Positions 1 to 10,525 of a stretch of 64,000 bases of DNA are shown here, piece after piece. Every line of letters starts with the position of its first letter. Positions within the stretch are counted from its first letter, which is position 1. Origin of the DNA: Peronospora farinosa (Eukaryota > Oomycota > Peronosporomycetes > Peronosporales > Peronosporaceae); assembly GCA_947646735.1 (NCBI GenBank), contig CANTFK010000766.1:372001-436000 (forward strand), in the 5' to 3' direction. A model generated the notes under the pieces. The model was not told the DNA's origin, did not search any database, and saw nothing but the letters and a program-made list of their open reading frames with translations. Position numbers and translations under genes: made by a program.

Positions 1-1677
1 TCGGGTCAAGCTACAGATAGAAACGATTCAGTACAACGTATGACAGGATTTTGTAGAAAGAAGGCATCGTCTAGTGGAGACATTTCGCGTGGAGCTAGAC
101 AACGATCAGCACCTCTTCAGCATGTGGAGCAAGTTTTGCGGCTGAATCGATCAAATGATGTATCTACTTGTCGAAGTAAGCAGTCTCCGAAAATGGAGGT
201 AGATCATTTGACCTCGGACGAACCGATCTCAAGTCCGAAGATTGTAATCAGTACAAAGAGAGAGAATAGCTTGATCGAGATCGAGTGCATGGAAAAAGAG
301 CTGCAAAAGGAAAAGCGGCGAGTGCTGGAGAAGACGACCCGCTTGCTAGACGAACAGGACAAAAATCAGCAGCTCCGTGAAAGAGTTCGGGTCTTGGAGG
401 CGCGGCTTGCTGCGCAAGACAGTGAGATAAACAGGAAAGCTCGGCGAGCAGCACGTGATCACGAGAAGCAAAGACGAAAATCAGAGAATGAGCAAAGTGA
501 TCGAGTTAACGAATTGGAGGAGCAGGTTCGTTCTCAAGAAGATGACATTGCTCGCTTGGAGCACGACAAGATTCAGCTTACGACTGCGTTAGAGCAGCTG
601 AAAAAGACGGAAAGTGAGCTGTCTAGCAGCCAACATTATGACACAGTAGAAGTTGCAGGGCTGAGAGCTAAGCTTGACGATATGAATCGTCGCCTCTACG
701 AATATCTGGCAAATGTGGAGCGCTGGAAGAGTACTAGTATGGAAAAGATGCGTAATCATGACGACAAGAAGACCGCTTTGCCTGATCTTTTGGATATTCT
801 GTGGTTGGATTTCCCACAATTTTCGGGGGTAGTGCCAAGACCATACAGTGAAGGACCAAGTCGTTCCTCTGAGCGTCAGCAGCAGTCCATAATCAATGTT
901 GATGAACAAGCCGACGTTGTTGTCTTCCTAAAAAAGAGATTGCGTGAGCGCGAGGACAAGTTGCGACAGACCCACATTAAGTATATGGAGCTAAAGGAGA
1001 TGTGCGCCCGACAATGCGTTCGTGAGGCTGACCTACAAAACTTTATCAATGAACATCGTCTACGGGGCAACCTCATCATCCGCAAGAATAGCAGTTCCAA
1101 GTCTAAAGGGGCTGATAGTAACCAAGAGCAGATGGACCACCACGATGTAAGTCGACGCAATGCCACACTGACAATGACATCGAGCGGAAACAACAACATC
1201 CCAGCTTCATACAACGAAAGAGGTAGAGTGAAGAAGGATGTTGTGAACGAAGAATGCTCGGACAACCACGAAGCTAACGACGATGGTGAGGATGACGACG
1301 AGCTTGACAACCCGTTGCAAACTCCCAACGTGTTCGTCCAAGTTGGCCGCGACAGAGTGTGCGAGCATGCATCGACCACAAACTCAGCCGTACCTTCGAA
1401 GCGTACGATCGACCAGAGTCGAGAGAAACAAAGGATGCAACCGAAGCAGCTACAACAAGAAGAGCTAGTCGAACGCATTCAATGTAGACCGTCGCTGAGT
1501 CTAGCACAGCAGGACAAGCGAGTAGCTCAGGGAAAGAAATCGACACAGCAGCCAAAGCTTGGAACGTGTCCGTCTCGATGTGGCAGCCGTCCCTCCTTTA
1601 TGCGCAGGAAAGCATCAAGTACTGCAGCACAAGCTAAGAGATCACTGATCACGGGTATCAATCGTCCATGGATATAG
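1..1677 (+). CDS. Coiled-coil protein, 5' partial
   Basis: The reading frame is open from the first base of the window, so the ATG at position 40 may be internal and the 5' end may lie outside. From that ATG the product is 545 residues. Residues about 75-230 are a heptad-like, Glu/Lys/Arg-rich coiled coil, and a second charged helix follows near 300-340. The C-terminal third is low-complexity, basic and Ser/Gln-rich. I recognise no catalytic domain or membrane segment. It could be a cytoskeletal, centrosomal or flagellar-type scaffold, but that is only inferred from the coiled coil. Stop TAG at 1675-1677. Confidence 0.75.
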   Translation, partial: SGQATDRNDSVQRMTGFCRKKASSSGDISRGARQRSAPLQHVEQVLRLNRSNDVSTCRSKQSPKMEVDHLTSDEPISSPKIVISTKRENSLIEIECMEKELQKEKRRVLEKTTRLLDEQDKNQQLRERVRVLEARLAAQDSEINRKARRAARDHEKQRRKSENEQSDRVNELEEQVRSQEDDIARLEHDKIQLTTALEQLKKTESELSSSQHYDTVEVAGLRAKLDDMNRRLYEYLANVERWKSTSMEKMRNHDDKKTALPDLLDILWLDFPQFSGVVPRPYSEGPSRSSERQQQSIINVDEQADVVVFLKKRLREREDKLRQTHIKYMELKEMCARQCVREADLQNFINEHRLRGNLIIRKNSSSKSKGADSNQEQMDHHDVSRRNATLTMTSSGNNNIPASYNERGRVKKDVVNEECSDNHEANDDGEDDDELDNPLQTPNVFVQVGRDRVCEHASTTNSAVPSKRTIDQSREKQRMQPKQLQQEELVERIQCRPSLSLAQQDKRVAQGKKSTQQPKLGTCPSRCGSRPSFMRRKASSTAAQAKRSLITGINRPWI

Positions 1678-1994
1678 AACCAATCCTTCTATTCAGCTTT
1701 GGACCATGATCACTCCAAAACTTCTTGAGCTCTGCACCAATCGTCATTGGAAAATTTCAGGACGTGACGAACACGCATAGACACCCCGTGGAGCTCTGAT
1801 CAGTCTTTGAATACGACGTACCAATCATCTCTTTGTATTCAAGCACCGAGTACGAGATGGGGGGGGGGGTCTCGTGGGTGTGTTTTAAGCTGACCATTTT
1901 GGTTCGTTACGATGACGTTTTACCACTTTTTGAATCTTCTTGTTGGACGCAAGAGCCTTTTCCAGCCCTTTGTAGTCTCTGCTTGTAGATTATT
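1678..1994. other. Intergenic region with poly-G tract
   Basis: About 317 bases between two same-strand genes. A run of nine to ten G residues starts near 1860. It presumably holds the 3' end of the upstream transcript and the promoter of the carrier gene; I see no further gene. Confidence 0.5.
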
Positions 1995-3497
1995 ATGGTA
2001 GACAATCGTATTCCAGTAGAAGTCGAGTCGAAAGCCAACGAGATGGCTACGATCATGCGTCGCAATTCACGTGTGACAGTTGATGAGCTACTGCGTGAAG
2101 CTTTTGCCCGTATTGACGTCGATATGGACGGGAGTGTCAATGTACTTGATATTCAACGTGGTTTACGTGTAGCCGGTGTTAAATTATCAGCCGATGATGC
2201 CGGTCAACTCATGAAACGTCTGGACCCGAGAAACCAAGGCCAACTTCGTTACGAGGACTTTCATGCACTACACGAGGCGTTTATTTTGCAAACGTTTCGC
2301 TCATTTGACAAGGAAAACAAGGGGTACCTGGTGGATCAAGACTTGCAGAATGGACTTGAGGCTTTAGGTGTTACTGTCACGTTGGAGGAGGCTACTAGAA
2401 TGATCCAGCAATTGCATCCACGTGACGCACATTGTGTTCATGAGGCTGATTTCAAACACTTGTATCTGCTCTTGCGTTCCAAAATGGCATCACCTACTGC
2501 CCTCGAGCACTTCCTATGGGACCCCGATGTTCGTCAGCTGTCTAAGAATTGGTGGAAAGCCAGCGTCGAAGTAGGTGAAAGTGGTCTGCGTGCCCCGCTC
2601 CCTCTTGACAAGGATGGGAAGGTGAAGAAAGTATCGCCCGTGATCAAGTTTCTTGGTGGTGCGCTTTCCGGTGTCATTGAGGCTGTGATCCTTACGCCGT
2701 TGGATGTGGCAAAGACCCGCATGCAGCTTGACAAGATGGGGCAATACCGTGGAATGATTGACTGTGGAAAGAAGCTTGTTGCTGCTGAAGGACCTAAAGG
2801 GCTGTATAAGGGCTTTACCCCTTGGACAGTGCACGTCGTGACCAAGAATGGCACGCGGTTCTACTTCAATGCCATTTTCCGACGTATGCTCGCGGACCAG
2901 AACGGCCAGGTGAGCGGCTCCAAAGAGTTCATTGCTGGTGCACTTGCTGGTGCCACGGAAGCTGTGCTGATTGTCACGCCGTTTGAAGTTATCAAGACAC
3001 GTCTGCAAGGCCAGAATATTGTCAAAGGGGAGACCCCCAAGTACCGCGGTCCGGTGCACACTGCTACTACGATTATCAAACAAGAGGGCCCGCTTGCACT
3101 GTGGAAGGGTTTAGCACCGACAATTGGTCGCCAGGGTCTCAATCAGGCTTGCAGTTTCTGGTCCAACAATTTCATCAAGAAGTACATGTGGAAACTCCAG
3201 GAAGGGGACTCACTGCCGGCATGGAAGAGTGGTCTTACGGGAATGATCGGTGCCATTCCTGGTCCGTGCATTAATTGCCCCATGGATGTAGTCAAGACGC
3301 GACTCATGGCACAAGAGGCGGCTGTGGGTGCTGGCAAGTACAAGGGCATGGTGGACGCCATGGTCATGATTGCTAAGGAGGAGGGTGTTGCTGCACTGTA
3401 CAAGGGGCTTGTGCCGCGTCTCACTCGTCTGTGTCCGTCGTACGGTATTCAGTGGCTGGTGATGGACAAGGTCACCGAGCACTTCTCCAAAGTCTAA
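1995..3497 (+). CDS. EF-hand mitochondrial carrier, succinate/fumarate-carrier-like
   Basis: 500 residues, single exon. The N-terminal ~170 residues form a calmodulin-like region. EF-loop 1 (residues 41-52, D-V-D-M-D-G pattern) looks calcium-competent; later loops are degenerate. Residues about 215-495 are three mitochondrial-carrier repeats, each with the Px[DE]xx[KR]x[KR] signature: PLDVAKTR near residue 235, PFEVIKTR, and PMDVVKTR. The carrier half resembles the fungal and plant succinate/fumarate carrier (SFC1/ACR1) more than the ATP-Mg/Pi carriers that normally carry EF-hands. Expected location is the mitochondrial inner membrane with the EF-hands facing the intermembrane space. The substrate is inferred from remembered family resemblance. 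The start ATG has A at -3. Confidence 0.9.
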   Translation: MVDNRIPVEVESKANEMATIMRRNSRVTVDELLREAFARIDVDMDGSVNVLDIQRGLRVAGVKLSADDAGQLMKRLDPRNQGQLRYEDFHALHEAFILQTFRSFDKENKGYLVDQDLQNGLEALGVTVTLEEATRMIQQLHPRDAHCVHEADFKHLYLLLRSKMASPTALEHFLWDPDVRQLSKNWWKASVEVGESGLRAPLPLDKDGKVKKVSPVIKFLGGALSGVIEAVILTPLDVAKTRMQLDKMGQYRGMIDCGKKLVAAEGPKGLYKGFTPWTVHVVTKNGTRFYFNAIFRRMLADQNGQVSGSKEFIAGALAGATEAVLIVTPFEVIKTRLQGQNIVKGETPKYRGPVHTATTIIKQEGPLALWKGLAPTIGRQGLNQACSFWSNNFIKKYMWKLQEGDSLPAWKSGLTGMIGAIPGPCINCPMDVVKTRLMAQEAAVGAGKYKGMVDAMVMIAKEEGVAALYKGLVPRLTRLCPSYGIQWLVMDKVTEHFSKV

Positions 3498-3977
3498 AGA
3501 AGGTGATTCCGAGCAAACATTGTGCAAACCAGGAAGACCGACGTTTCCATGCTAGCTTCGTGCTATGTTATCCATAATATTCGACAGCAGCAATAGATGC
3601 CTTTTGTCGTCGTGTAAAACCTGGAACCGGTAGCTTTCGATGTCCTAGACACACTAATCTAGCTGAGGTGGTACTGGAAACACCTGCTCGTCATCAAGTT
3701 TGTTTTCAGTGACGTCACAGTGAGGGTCACGTGCATATCTGGTAAGGGCTAAAGCACAGGATAATGTTGCAATCATGAGACGGTTTGACTGTTTATTTCC
3801 GTCGACAACACGCTGTTCCTGCTTGTACTACCTCGTATTCAAGCTCTCACTCGCTGTTCCTCACTCCTAGCTACACTGGGCAAGTCCTTTTCTCGCGCGA
3901 GCATTTATAACGTCCGTTCTGTCCCGGAGCTGCTGTCAGCCTGTGATTGAGCCTGGCAGCAAGGCCCATGAGCAGAC
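3498..3977. other. Convergent intergenic region
   Basis: About 480 bases between two convergent genes (carrier + and ATP synthase gamma -). It should hold both 3' UTRs. I see no additional gene or repeat. Confidence 0.5.
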
Positions 3978-4980
3978 TTAACCGTCCAGCGAGGCGGCGC
4001 CCGAAATAATTTCAATCAGCTCCGTAGTAATACGGGCCTGGCGAGCCTTGTTGTACACGAGCGTAAGCGATCCAATGAGGTCCTGAGCGTTTGTGGTAGC
4101 GTTCTCCATGGCAGCCATACGCGACGACTCTTCGCTGGTCGAGTTTTCAATCATACCCTGGAAAATGGCAGTAGCAATCTCAAACTCCTTAAGGTCAGCC
4201 AGCAACTCGTCCTTGTTATCAGGCTCAAGCTCGTATAGGTCAAAGGCATCCGTGTCGGGTTGCACCGCAAGTGAGCGCACAGACGGCATGTACAAGATTG
4301 CCGACTTGAACTTGTTGTACAACACGTGCACCTTTTCCGATTCGGAAGCGGACGAAGCAACCACAGCCTCTGCGATAGCACTAGCTACCGTAAAGTTTGG
4401 CGGTGACTGGAACGTCTCGGTTACATTGCCGCGGATACGGGTACCAAGATCACGACGTAATTGGGCACGAGCTTTGTCACCAATGACAAAGATCTGTGAC
4501 TTGTCCTCCACACCAGCAATTTGCTTGCGAGCAGCCTTGGCAATACCCGAATTGATACCACCACAAAGGCCACGGTCCGAAGAGACAACGATAAAGACAT
4601 TCTCGTTTTCCAATTCTTCCAAAGGGGCGATCCCGTCCGTTTCAATGGTACGATCATGAGCTCCCTTGACATTATCCAGCCACGCAGTAAAAGGGCGACC
4701 GACATTCATGCGGTTCTCAGCACCACGCATTTTAGCAGCCGATACCATTTTCATTGATTTCGTAATCTTGGCAATGTTAGAAGTAGCTGTAATACGCTGG
4801 AGAATCTGCTTTTCCGTGGCCATACCACGGGCCTGTTGACCAACGGTTCTGTCAATAAAAAAAAAACGAAAGAGAAGGCATTGCATTGCATTAGAGATTA
4901 TTAAGTACGAGACAAAAGAATAGAATTCATATGTACTTGAGCATAGGTGTCGATTGCTTGAATAGGATCATCATGACCAT
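3978..4980 (-). CDS. ATP5F1C: ATP synthase F1 gamma subunit, mitochondrial
   Basis: Central rotor shaft of the mitochondrial F1Fo ATP synthase. The N-terminal helix (ITKSMKMVSAAKMRGAENR) and the C-terminal helix with NATTNAQDLI and YNKARQARIT are family signatures, so the protein is complete at both functional ends. The longest single-exon start (4886) lies in a pyrimidine-rich stretch that looks like an intron end (TATTGACAG, ending 4849). I propose exon 1 at 4980-4937 (start in A-rich context, donor GTACAT), an 88-bp intron 4936-4849, and exon 2 at 4848-3978. Phase matches, giving about 304 residues with a short basic N-terminus usable for mitochondrial import. The gene identity is secure; exon 1 is an inference. 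Confidence 0.93.
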
Positions 4981-5469
4981 TTTTAAATGGAAAAATTCCT
5001 GTGGCTGAAGACGTGATTTGGAGTGTTCGTGGTTTAGAGCCGCTCGTTTTTTTTTAAGTCTCCCCTCCCCCCCCTGGAAGCTGATTAAATTGTGGCACTA
5101 GCCAATGCGCATTATAGCCAATAATGGTTGTTGATTGTTTATTTGCTGCTGTTTGATTGAGCGAAAACCGTTTTTCGTAGAGTGTGGACCACAAGGAGTG
5201 TGATAGAATCAGGAGTCAGATGTACGTACGACACTTTAGCCCACTGTGCTGCATCATGACAGCGTCGTCGTAGTGCTTGGTTTTGTACCCTTAGCTGCTT
5301 AGTGAGGTTTAAAGCAAGCATAGATGATCGAGTAGAGTAGACTGCCTATCTGCATCTTGACTTTCCTTACAGTGTGGCCCTGCAAGGCTCAGAATACTAA
5401 AGAACAAGTTGCATGCAATTACGGATGACATGTTTCCAACAATCGAGAAGAACATTGCTATGTTTGACC

Positions 5470-5968
5470 TCAAAATACGAGCAAGGGCGATGCATGGCCC
5501 GAAGAAAAGACACAACTTTGCACGGCAAAGTAAATGACCGCGTAATACAGACTCGCCGCATACCTGACTAAAGGTTCTGAGCTCACGGTCAGCAAGATTA
5601 GTATGCAATGATTAAGCTCAGTAGCCGTCATGGACCAGACTGTCAGAACAAAAACGTTTGAGGAGATGCACGCGTTCTGGTAAAAAAAGTGGTCGGGCGT
5701 TTGTGGCTCATGTTCCCCGAATACCCTTCGATCGGCACCGTTCCACGTGCATCGGGTCACGTGTTGTGGTAGGAGAGTGACATCATTAACATGGCCTTCG
5801 TCCAGGTTACGGTCTGGATTCAAAAGGATGCAAGTACCATCGAAACGTTTGTTTCGAATATTCGGCAGGTTGAAGTGAATGACCGACCACCAGATACGAG
5901 ATTCCTTAGCCTGGCGATCGAGCTCTTTGTTCTTCGTGCCGCGCTTACGTTGTGTGTGTGTGCCCGTA
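5470..5968 (-). CDS. Possible hypothetical exon or gene remnant
   Basis: The minus strand is open for about 166 codons from a TAA just upstream of 5968 to a stop at 5470, without an initial ATG. The first ~90 residues have a protein-like composition (for example IWWSVIHFNLPNIRNKRFDG), then the sequence becomes hydrophobic and random-looking. It could be an internal exon or a decayed gene fragment. I recognise no family, and it may be chance. Confidence 0.2.
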
Positions 5969-6849
5969 TATTATTTTTCATGCGGAAATGGTGAATAAGT
6001 TTGAAGCATTCAGTTGAAACTGCTTATGCTAACACAATAACGAGACGAGCTGTATTAGACTTGATGAGACCACTAAAACGGCCTGTGACGAACTCCAGCG
6101 ACTTAATGAAAGCTACTGGCGCGCTCCAATCGGCCCAAGCTTTGCACTAGGACGGACGCTAAACCGTGAAAGAATCCACACACACTATTCCACATGCTGA
6201 AGAGGAGTGAACAAAAAGAGTAGGCCTGTGTCTCAACAAGACACGTATTGCATTGCATTCATTTGTCCTGACGTACTACAAATTTCTCATCATCCAGACT
6301 CTTCGGATACTGTATCGCTGGAAGGAGTAATGACTCAAAATTGCCACAAAAGGACGGGCGCTGGCGTAGTGCGCTCAGCGGTGTAATACGTTTATCGGTC
6401 GCTAAGTCGTTGTCACATTGCGTCCAAAACCGCATCGATGCGTTGCAGGGTCTGTCTGGCACGAATATCACATGTCAATCGGGAAGAGGCGTGGCTGCTA
6501 CATGCACACTTTTTTGTTTTGTTACAGAAGGGTTTAGAATTGCCATGATTCCTAGCAGTAGCTCTACGTTTTCAGAGGTGTTTTGAAAAAAGACCGAACT
6601 TGATGGGTGCTACTTTCTCAAACATGCTTTTCAGAGCTCATTATAATCGAAAGAAAACAGCTCTGTATTACTAGATGGCAAATTATAGGATACAATCTAA
6701 TAGCTGCGGCAGCTACTAATGTAAAGTCGTCGTCGTCGTCTTGGCATTCATTTAGTGAGAAAGACTCTGCATCAAAAAAGTAGCACGTGAAAACTGAACT
6801 CATCACTGCTTGCTTTGTTTTACGAATGGCAATACTGTATGAATTCATG

Positions 6850-6873
6850 TACTACTACTACTACTACTACTAC
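6850..6873 (+). repeat. (TAC)8 microsatellite
   Basis: Eight perfect TAC units in a gene-poor region; no function inferred. Confidence 0.9.
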
Positions 6874-7670
6874 ACCCGCACCAGCAACAGTGTCATCATT
6901 CCTCTCTTTTTCATGGCACCGAGTCACTCGTTGCAAAAGTTATTTTCACTAAGCTATCAGTTGCTAGACCCCCGTAGAATACAAGCATGGTCACTTTCGT
7001 AGCAGAGCAAGCCGGTGCGCCACGATTGCTAACGCTTTCTGAAACAATTCAGTGTCTGCGAAAAGAGGCTTTGCGTCCGGACACCGCTCATATTCCTCGG
7101 CACGTCCATGTCTATCGACAAGTTGGGAAAGAACATGGCCATTCTTCTTGCCTAAAAGCACTGGGCACTCCCAACTTATGGCCACTTTTTCTGAGCTTGA
7201 AGTAGCTACAATCGGGCAAGCGGAAACAGTCTCCGTTACACCGTGTCTCAAGCAGTTTTCTTATAGAATCTTTGTGTGATGCAGCAACGGCATTGCCAAC
7301 ATGTTGCGATCGCTACACTTGACATTGAGCCGTACGTGAACTGGACTTAAACCGTAGTGATTACCTCGAGAAGATCCAAAACGAGCAAGTACCGTTCTGG
7401 ACGGCAACCAGATTGCCCAAAAATCGCAGAAATAGCTGCTGTCCAGTTCAGTAGAGTACGCTCGTGCTTGAGGTAGGCTAGCTGCCGATGCATCGTTGTT
7501 ACTCTCGGTGCTGTCGCGTTGATCTGAGTGGTTAGATGGCTCACCGAATTGCTTCTACGACAAGTAAAATGTCGGACCTAGAACAATTGGTGGGGTAGCG
7601 ATCATCACTATTCAATTTGCCTCCAAACAGGACATCACCAACCACACTGAAGCAGCCAAGAAGCTTAACC

Positions 7671-8144
7671 ATGTCGACCAACAACAACAACACTGCCGCG
7701 ACTACTGCCTCGGACAGCAATCAGACTGTCGCACTGCTTCCCACGGAGGTGCGGTGCTCATACCCCAGCAAACTTTGCAACAACCACCGTGCCGTTAAGG
7801 ACAATGGTGACCTACACAAGTTGTGCGACTTTCACCGCAAAAAGGCTAACGTGAACCAACAACGAATGCAACAGAAGCGTCGCCTTATTCGGCAGCAAAT
7901 GATGGAGCGCAAGAAACGCTTTATGGACGCAGCACAGGCACCAATGGAATACAATGCTATCACGAACACGATGGAGCCTAAGGAACCGATCTGTAACCTC
8001 TCACACGAAGAGGTGATGATGCTTGAGGCTATGCTATTTGATGACGAGGATGGCGAGGGCTACGTGAGCCCTGGCGAGGACTTGGCATACGCAGCGGGTT
8101 ATGCGATGAACACATCAGGTATGTCCTCAAACATGTCCCTGTAG
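7671..8144 (+). CDS. Small C-x6-C-x15-C-x2-H family protein, copy 1
   Basis: 157 residues from the ATG at 7671; a TTG upstream at 7617 only extends the frame into the leader. Residues 29-55 carry C29-x6-C36-x15-C52-x2-H55, a possible zinc site, followed by a basic Arg/Gln/Lys helix (residues ~56-82). Near the C-terminus is an acidic motif centred on LEAMLFDDED. The Cys/His module, basic helix and LEAMLF motif are shared with the next gene, so the two are tandem paralogues. The basic-plus-acidic layout would suit a transcriptional regulator, but this is inference; I do not recognise the family by name. Confidence 0.85.
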   Translation: MSTNNNNTAATTASDSNQTVALLPTEVRCSYPSKLCNNHRAVKDNGDLHKLCDFHRKKANVNQQRMQQKRRLIRQQMMERKKRFMDAAQAPMEYNAITNTMEPKEPICNLSHEEVMMLEAMLFDDEDGEGYVSPGEDLAYAAGYAMNTSGMSSNMSL

Positions 8145-9516
8145 GGCATTAACCCCAGCTACCACACTTCATCTGTGGGATTCCGTATAGAGTAAATAAA
8201 TACCGCGACAAAGAGAAAACACACCCGAGGCATTCTAGCTCACCGTGACTGCATAATAGATTTTTTACTAGCAATTTTCTGCCTAAACAGTGACAATAAA
8301 GGAAAGCTCATGTAAAGGGTTTTAATAAATTAATATCTTGCGACGTAGTTTTCCAAATACGCAGTCATTTTACGCTTGGCAGGACGAGATCTTGGATGGC
8401 GGGTGGCTACTTTATTGCAATATCGTCGTGTCGCACGCACTGGACGGGAGTTCGGAGCAAAACTGGCCTTATAGTAGAGTGACAAATGCATTGAACTCAA
8501 CGAGCTGAATACTTGGAACATTTTGATTGGACTGTAATAAGCCCCGGAGCGCTCATTGAAATCGGTCGGCAGCTGAAAACATCGAAGCGCTGACTCAATT
8601 TGGGACGTCTAGCTTGATGTTTACACTTACGATCTGCTAGTAAAAAATCGATAGTACAATGCGCGAAACAAATTTGGTCGTAACTATGCTAGCGCGAGAG
8701 CAGCCGTTACAAGCGGAATCTGGTGCTCGCGATTAGCAAAAAAACGCGCTAAAGTTGAAGTATCTTGATGCCATCTATTAATTCCTTGTCTAATGGCACC
8801 GGACTGTAACTACGAATGTGTGCGAGTCTTCCCGGAACTTTCATCGCTTTGGAAATTCCAGCGTTGTGGACCGAATAATTTGTCGATATTGAGACATGAG
8901 CACTCTCACTAAAACTAAAATATTCAGAAAATCGGCCTTGCAACCCGAAACCCTCCGCCTCATCTGACCGATGAGATTAAAAGTGACATTTTGAGCAACA
9001 TTGCAACAAATTGCAAAAATATTCGCCTTCAATTTGTAAATTTTTTTGCTTATGTATCCACCAACATTCCGCTGATTGAACTATACCTGGATTTCCACGC
9101 TATTCGAAACAAAAGCGAGGCTAATTGCGTGTGCAGCTTCAATCGTAAGCGGTGCGACAATGGACGCAAAATGGGAACGACGTTATGCGTCTCATTGTAT
9201 TATAATGTGAGGCACACCAGACTGAAACTTTCCTGCATTTTGATTGGTCGAATTCAGTGACCATCATTCATACCACCGAATAATCAATCTTTTGCCAAAA
9301 TATTTTACTGGATCTCCAACTGCCAGTGACGTTATGCAGTTCCACCACTTTTGAGTGCTGCATCGTCTTCTCGATGAATGCCATTGACAAGTATTCGGTA
9401 TTTACGGATATTCCTCGTCCTATGTTCCGTTTGAGTGTATTTATCTATAGCTCACATCTTAATTTGACAGTAAACAACTTAGTTCATTAAAGCCTCTCAT
9501 CAGTCCTGATAACATC
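8145..9516. other. Intergenic region between tandem paralogues
   Basis: About 1.37 kb, AT-rich, between the two Cys/His paralogues. I see no convincing gene. It should contain the terminator of copy 1 and the promoter of copy 2. Confidence 0.5.
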
Positions 9517-10170
9517 ATGACGGATAAGTTTACCGTCAACCATACAGCGACATCATTCATGGAACAACTAAATAATAGCATCACTGATATACCGACCGAT
9601 GCCGTGTCCGAAGAAATGCGCTGCCAATACTCGAGCAAACGCTGCTTGAAGGAACGCACTCACAAGAAAAGTGGTGGACTGCACAAATTCTGTGCCATGC
9701 ACCGCGAGAAAGCCAATCGCAATCAAATGCGTCTGGATCATCGACGTCGTGTTTTAAAGCAGCAGCAAAGGGAAAAACATCAGCTACAACAGTCACATTG
9801 GATGCAACAGGTTCAGACACAGCAGCAGATGCCGTGGTTTTGCTCCCAGTCATCTACTGCTATGGCAGTAGGACAAGATGTCTGCTATGGTAACAGGATG
9901 CAGCGCAGTCCTGTTCGCGCCAAGCCCATGTCACCACCGAACATGACCATGAGCATGTGCTTACCATTGCAAGTCTATCAGACATTGGAGACGCAGCCAC
10001 AACAGCTCGAGCAGCAGCCAACTTCCAATCTCCCGCTATTCGATCAGCATGATCTCGATATTTTGGAAGCAATGCTATTTACGAGCGACGAAGAGCAAAA
10101 CGATGCCACCCCGATAGGTCATTGCAGCACGCCCCGATTCCATCACTCACCGTCTATACTTAATGTTTGA
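9517..10170 (+). CDS. Small C-x6-C-x15-C-x2-H family protein, copy 2
   Basis: 217 residues. It has the same C36-x6-C43-x15-C59-x2-H62 spacing as copy 1, with shared residues in SGGLHKFCAMHREKANRNQ, then a basic Arg/Gln-rich segment. A Gln-rich middle (residues ~85-175) is longer than in copy 1, and LEAMLFTSDEE lies near the end. Head-to-tail arrangement 1.4 kb downstream of copy 1 indicates local duplication followed by divergence of the linker. Function unknown; a nucleic-acid-binding or transcriptional role is a guess from composition. Confidence 0.85.
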   Translation: MTDKFTVNHTATSFMEQLNNSITDIPTDAVSEEMRCQYSSKRCLKERTHKKSGGLHKFCAMHREKANRNQMRLDHRRRVLKQQQREKHQLQQSHWMQQVQTQQQMPWFCSQSSTAMAVGQDVCYGNRMQRSPVRAKPMSPPNMTMSMCLPLQVYQTLETQPQQLEQQPTSNLPLFDQHDLDILEAMLFTSDEEQNDATPIGHCSTPRFHHSPSILNV

Positions 10171-10525
10171 AGGCACGGCGCCGCCGCGGCTTCTCCTGAT
10201 TCGGATTTGGATTTGGACCCTGACGGCGCTAATGCGAACGCATCGGACACACAGTCTTAGAAATAAAAGAACGGGGTCTTGCTAGATTTATGTGCGCAGA
10301 GATATGTAGTCACGAATATTTGAGTCGTCAATAAGATGCGACTTTAGAAAACCGTATGAACCAGCTTATAAATATAAACCCAATGCTGCTGTCTAGAAGC
10401 TCGCCATTATTATTTGACGGATAACTGTAGACGTTTTATCGGTACACTGTACCACATTTATATTTTATGTGTGGCAGACATATCATTAATCCGAATCTTA
10501 CGTCTGACACGTCACCTCCGTCGCT
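10171..10525. other. Intergenic region
   Basis: About 355 bases between same-strand genes; AT-rich, with no gene seen. Holds the promoter of the glucosidase II beta gene. Confidence 0.45.

Larger units (their letters stand above)
4981..7670. other. Long gene-poor intergenic stretch
   Basis: About 2.7 kb with no gene I can name. It contains many short open frames on both strands, homopolymer runs near 5050-5075, a (GTC)n run near 6727 and a (TAC)8 microsatellite at 6850-6873. One minus-strand stretch at 5470-5968 looks mildly coding and is listed separately. The last 60 bases are the probable promoter and leader of the next gene; an Inr-like TATTCAATTTG lies at about 7609-7619. Confidence 0.5.

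Noticed and set aside
876..1478. 200-codon minus-strand Ser/Cys-rich frame
   Set aside because: Antisense of low-complexity coding sequence; composition is a by-product.
2514..3083. 189-codon minus-strand frame inside the carrier gene
   Set aside because: Fully contained in a strongly supported plus-strand gene; no protein features. Shadow frame.
6987..7279. Overlapping short frames on both strands near 7.0-7.3 kb
   Set aside because: Neither has recognisable features, splice context or a paralogue.
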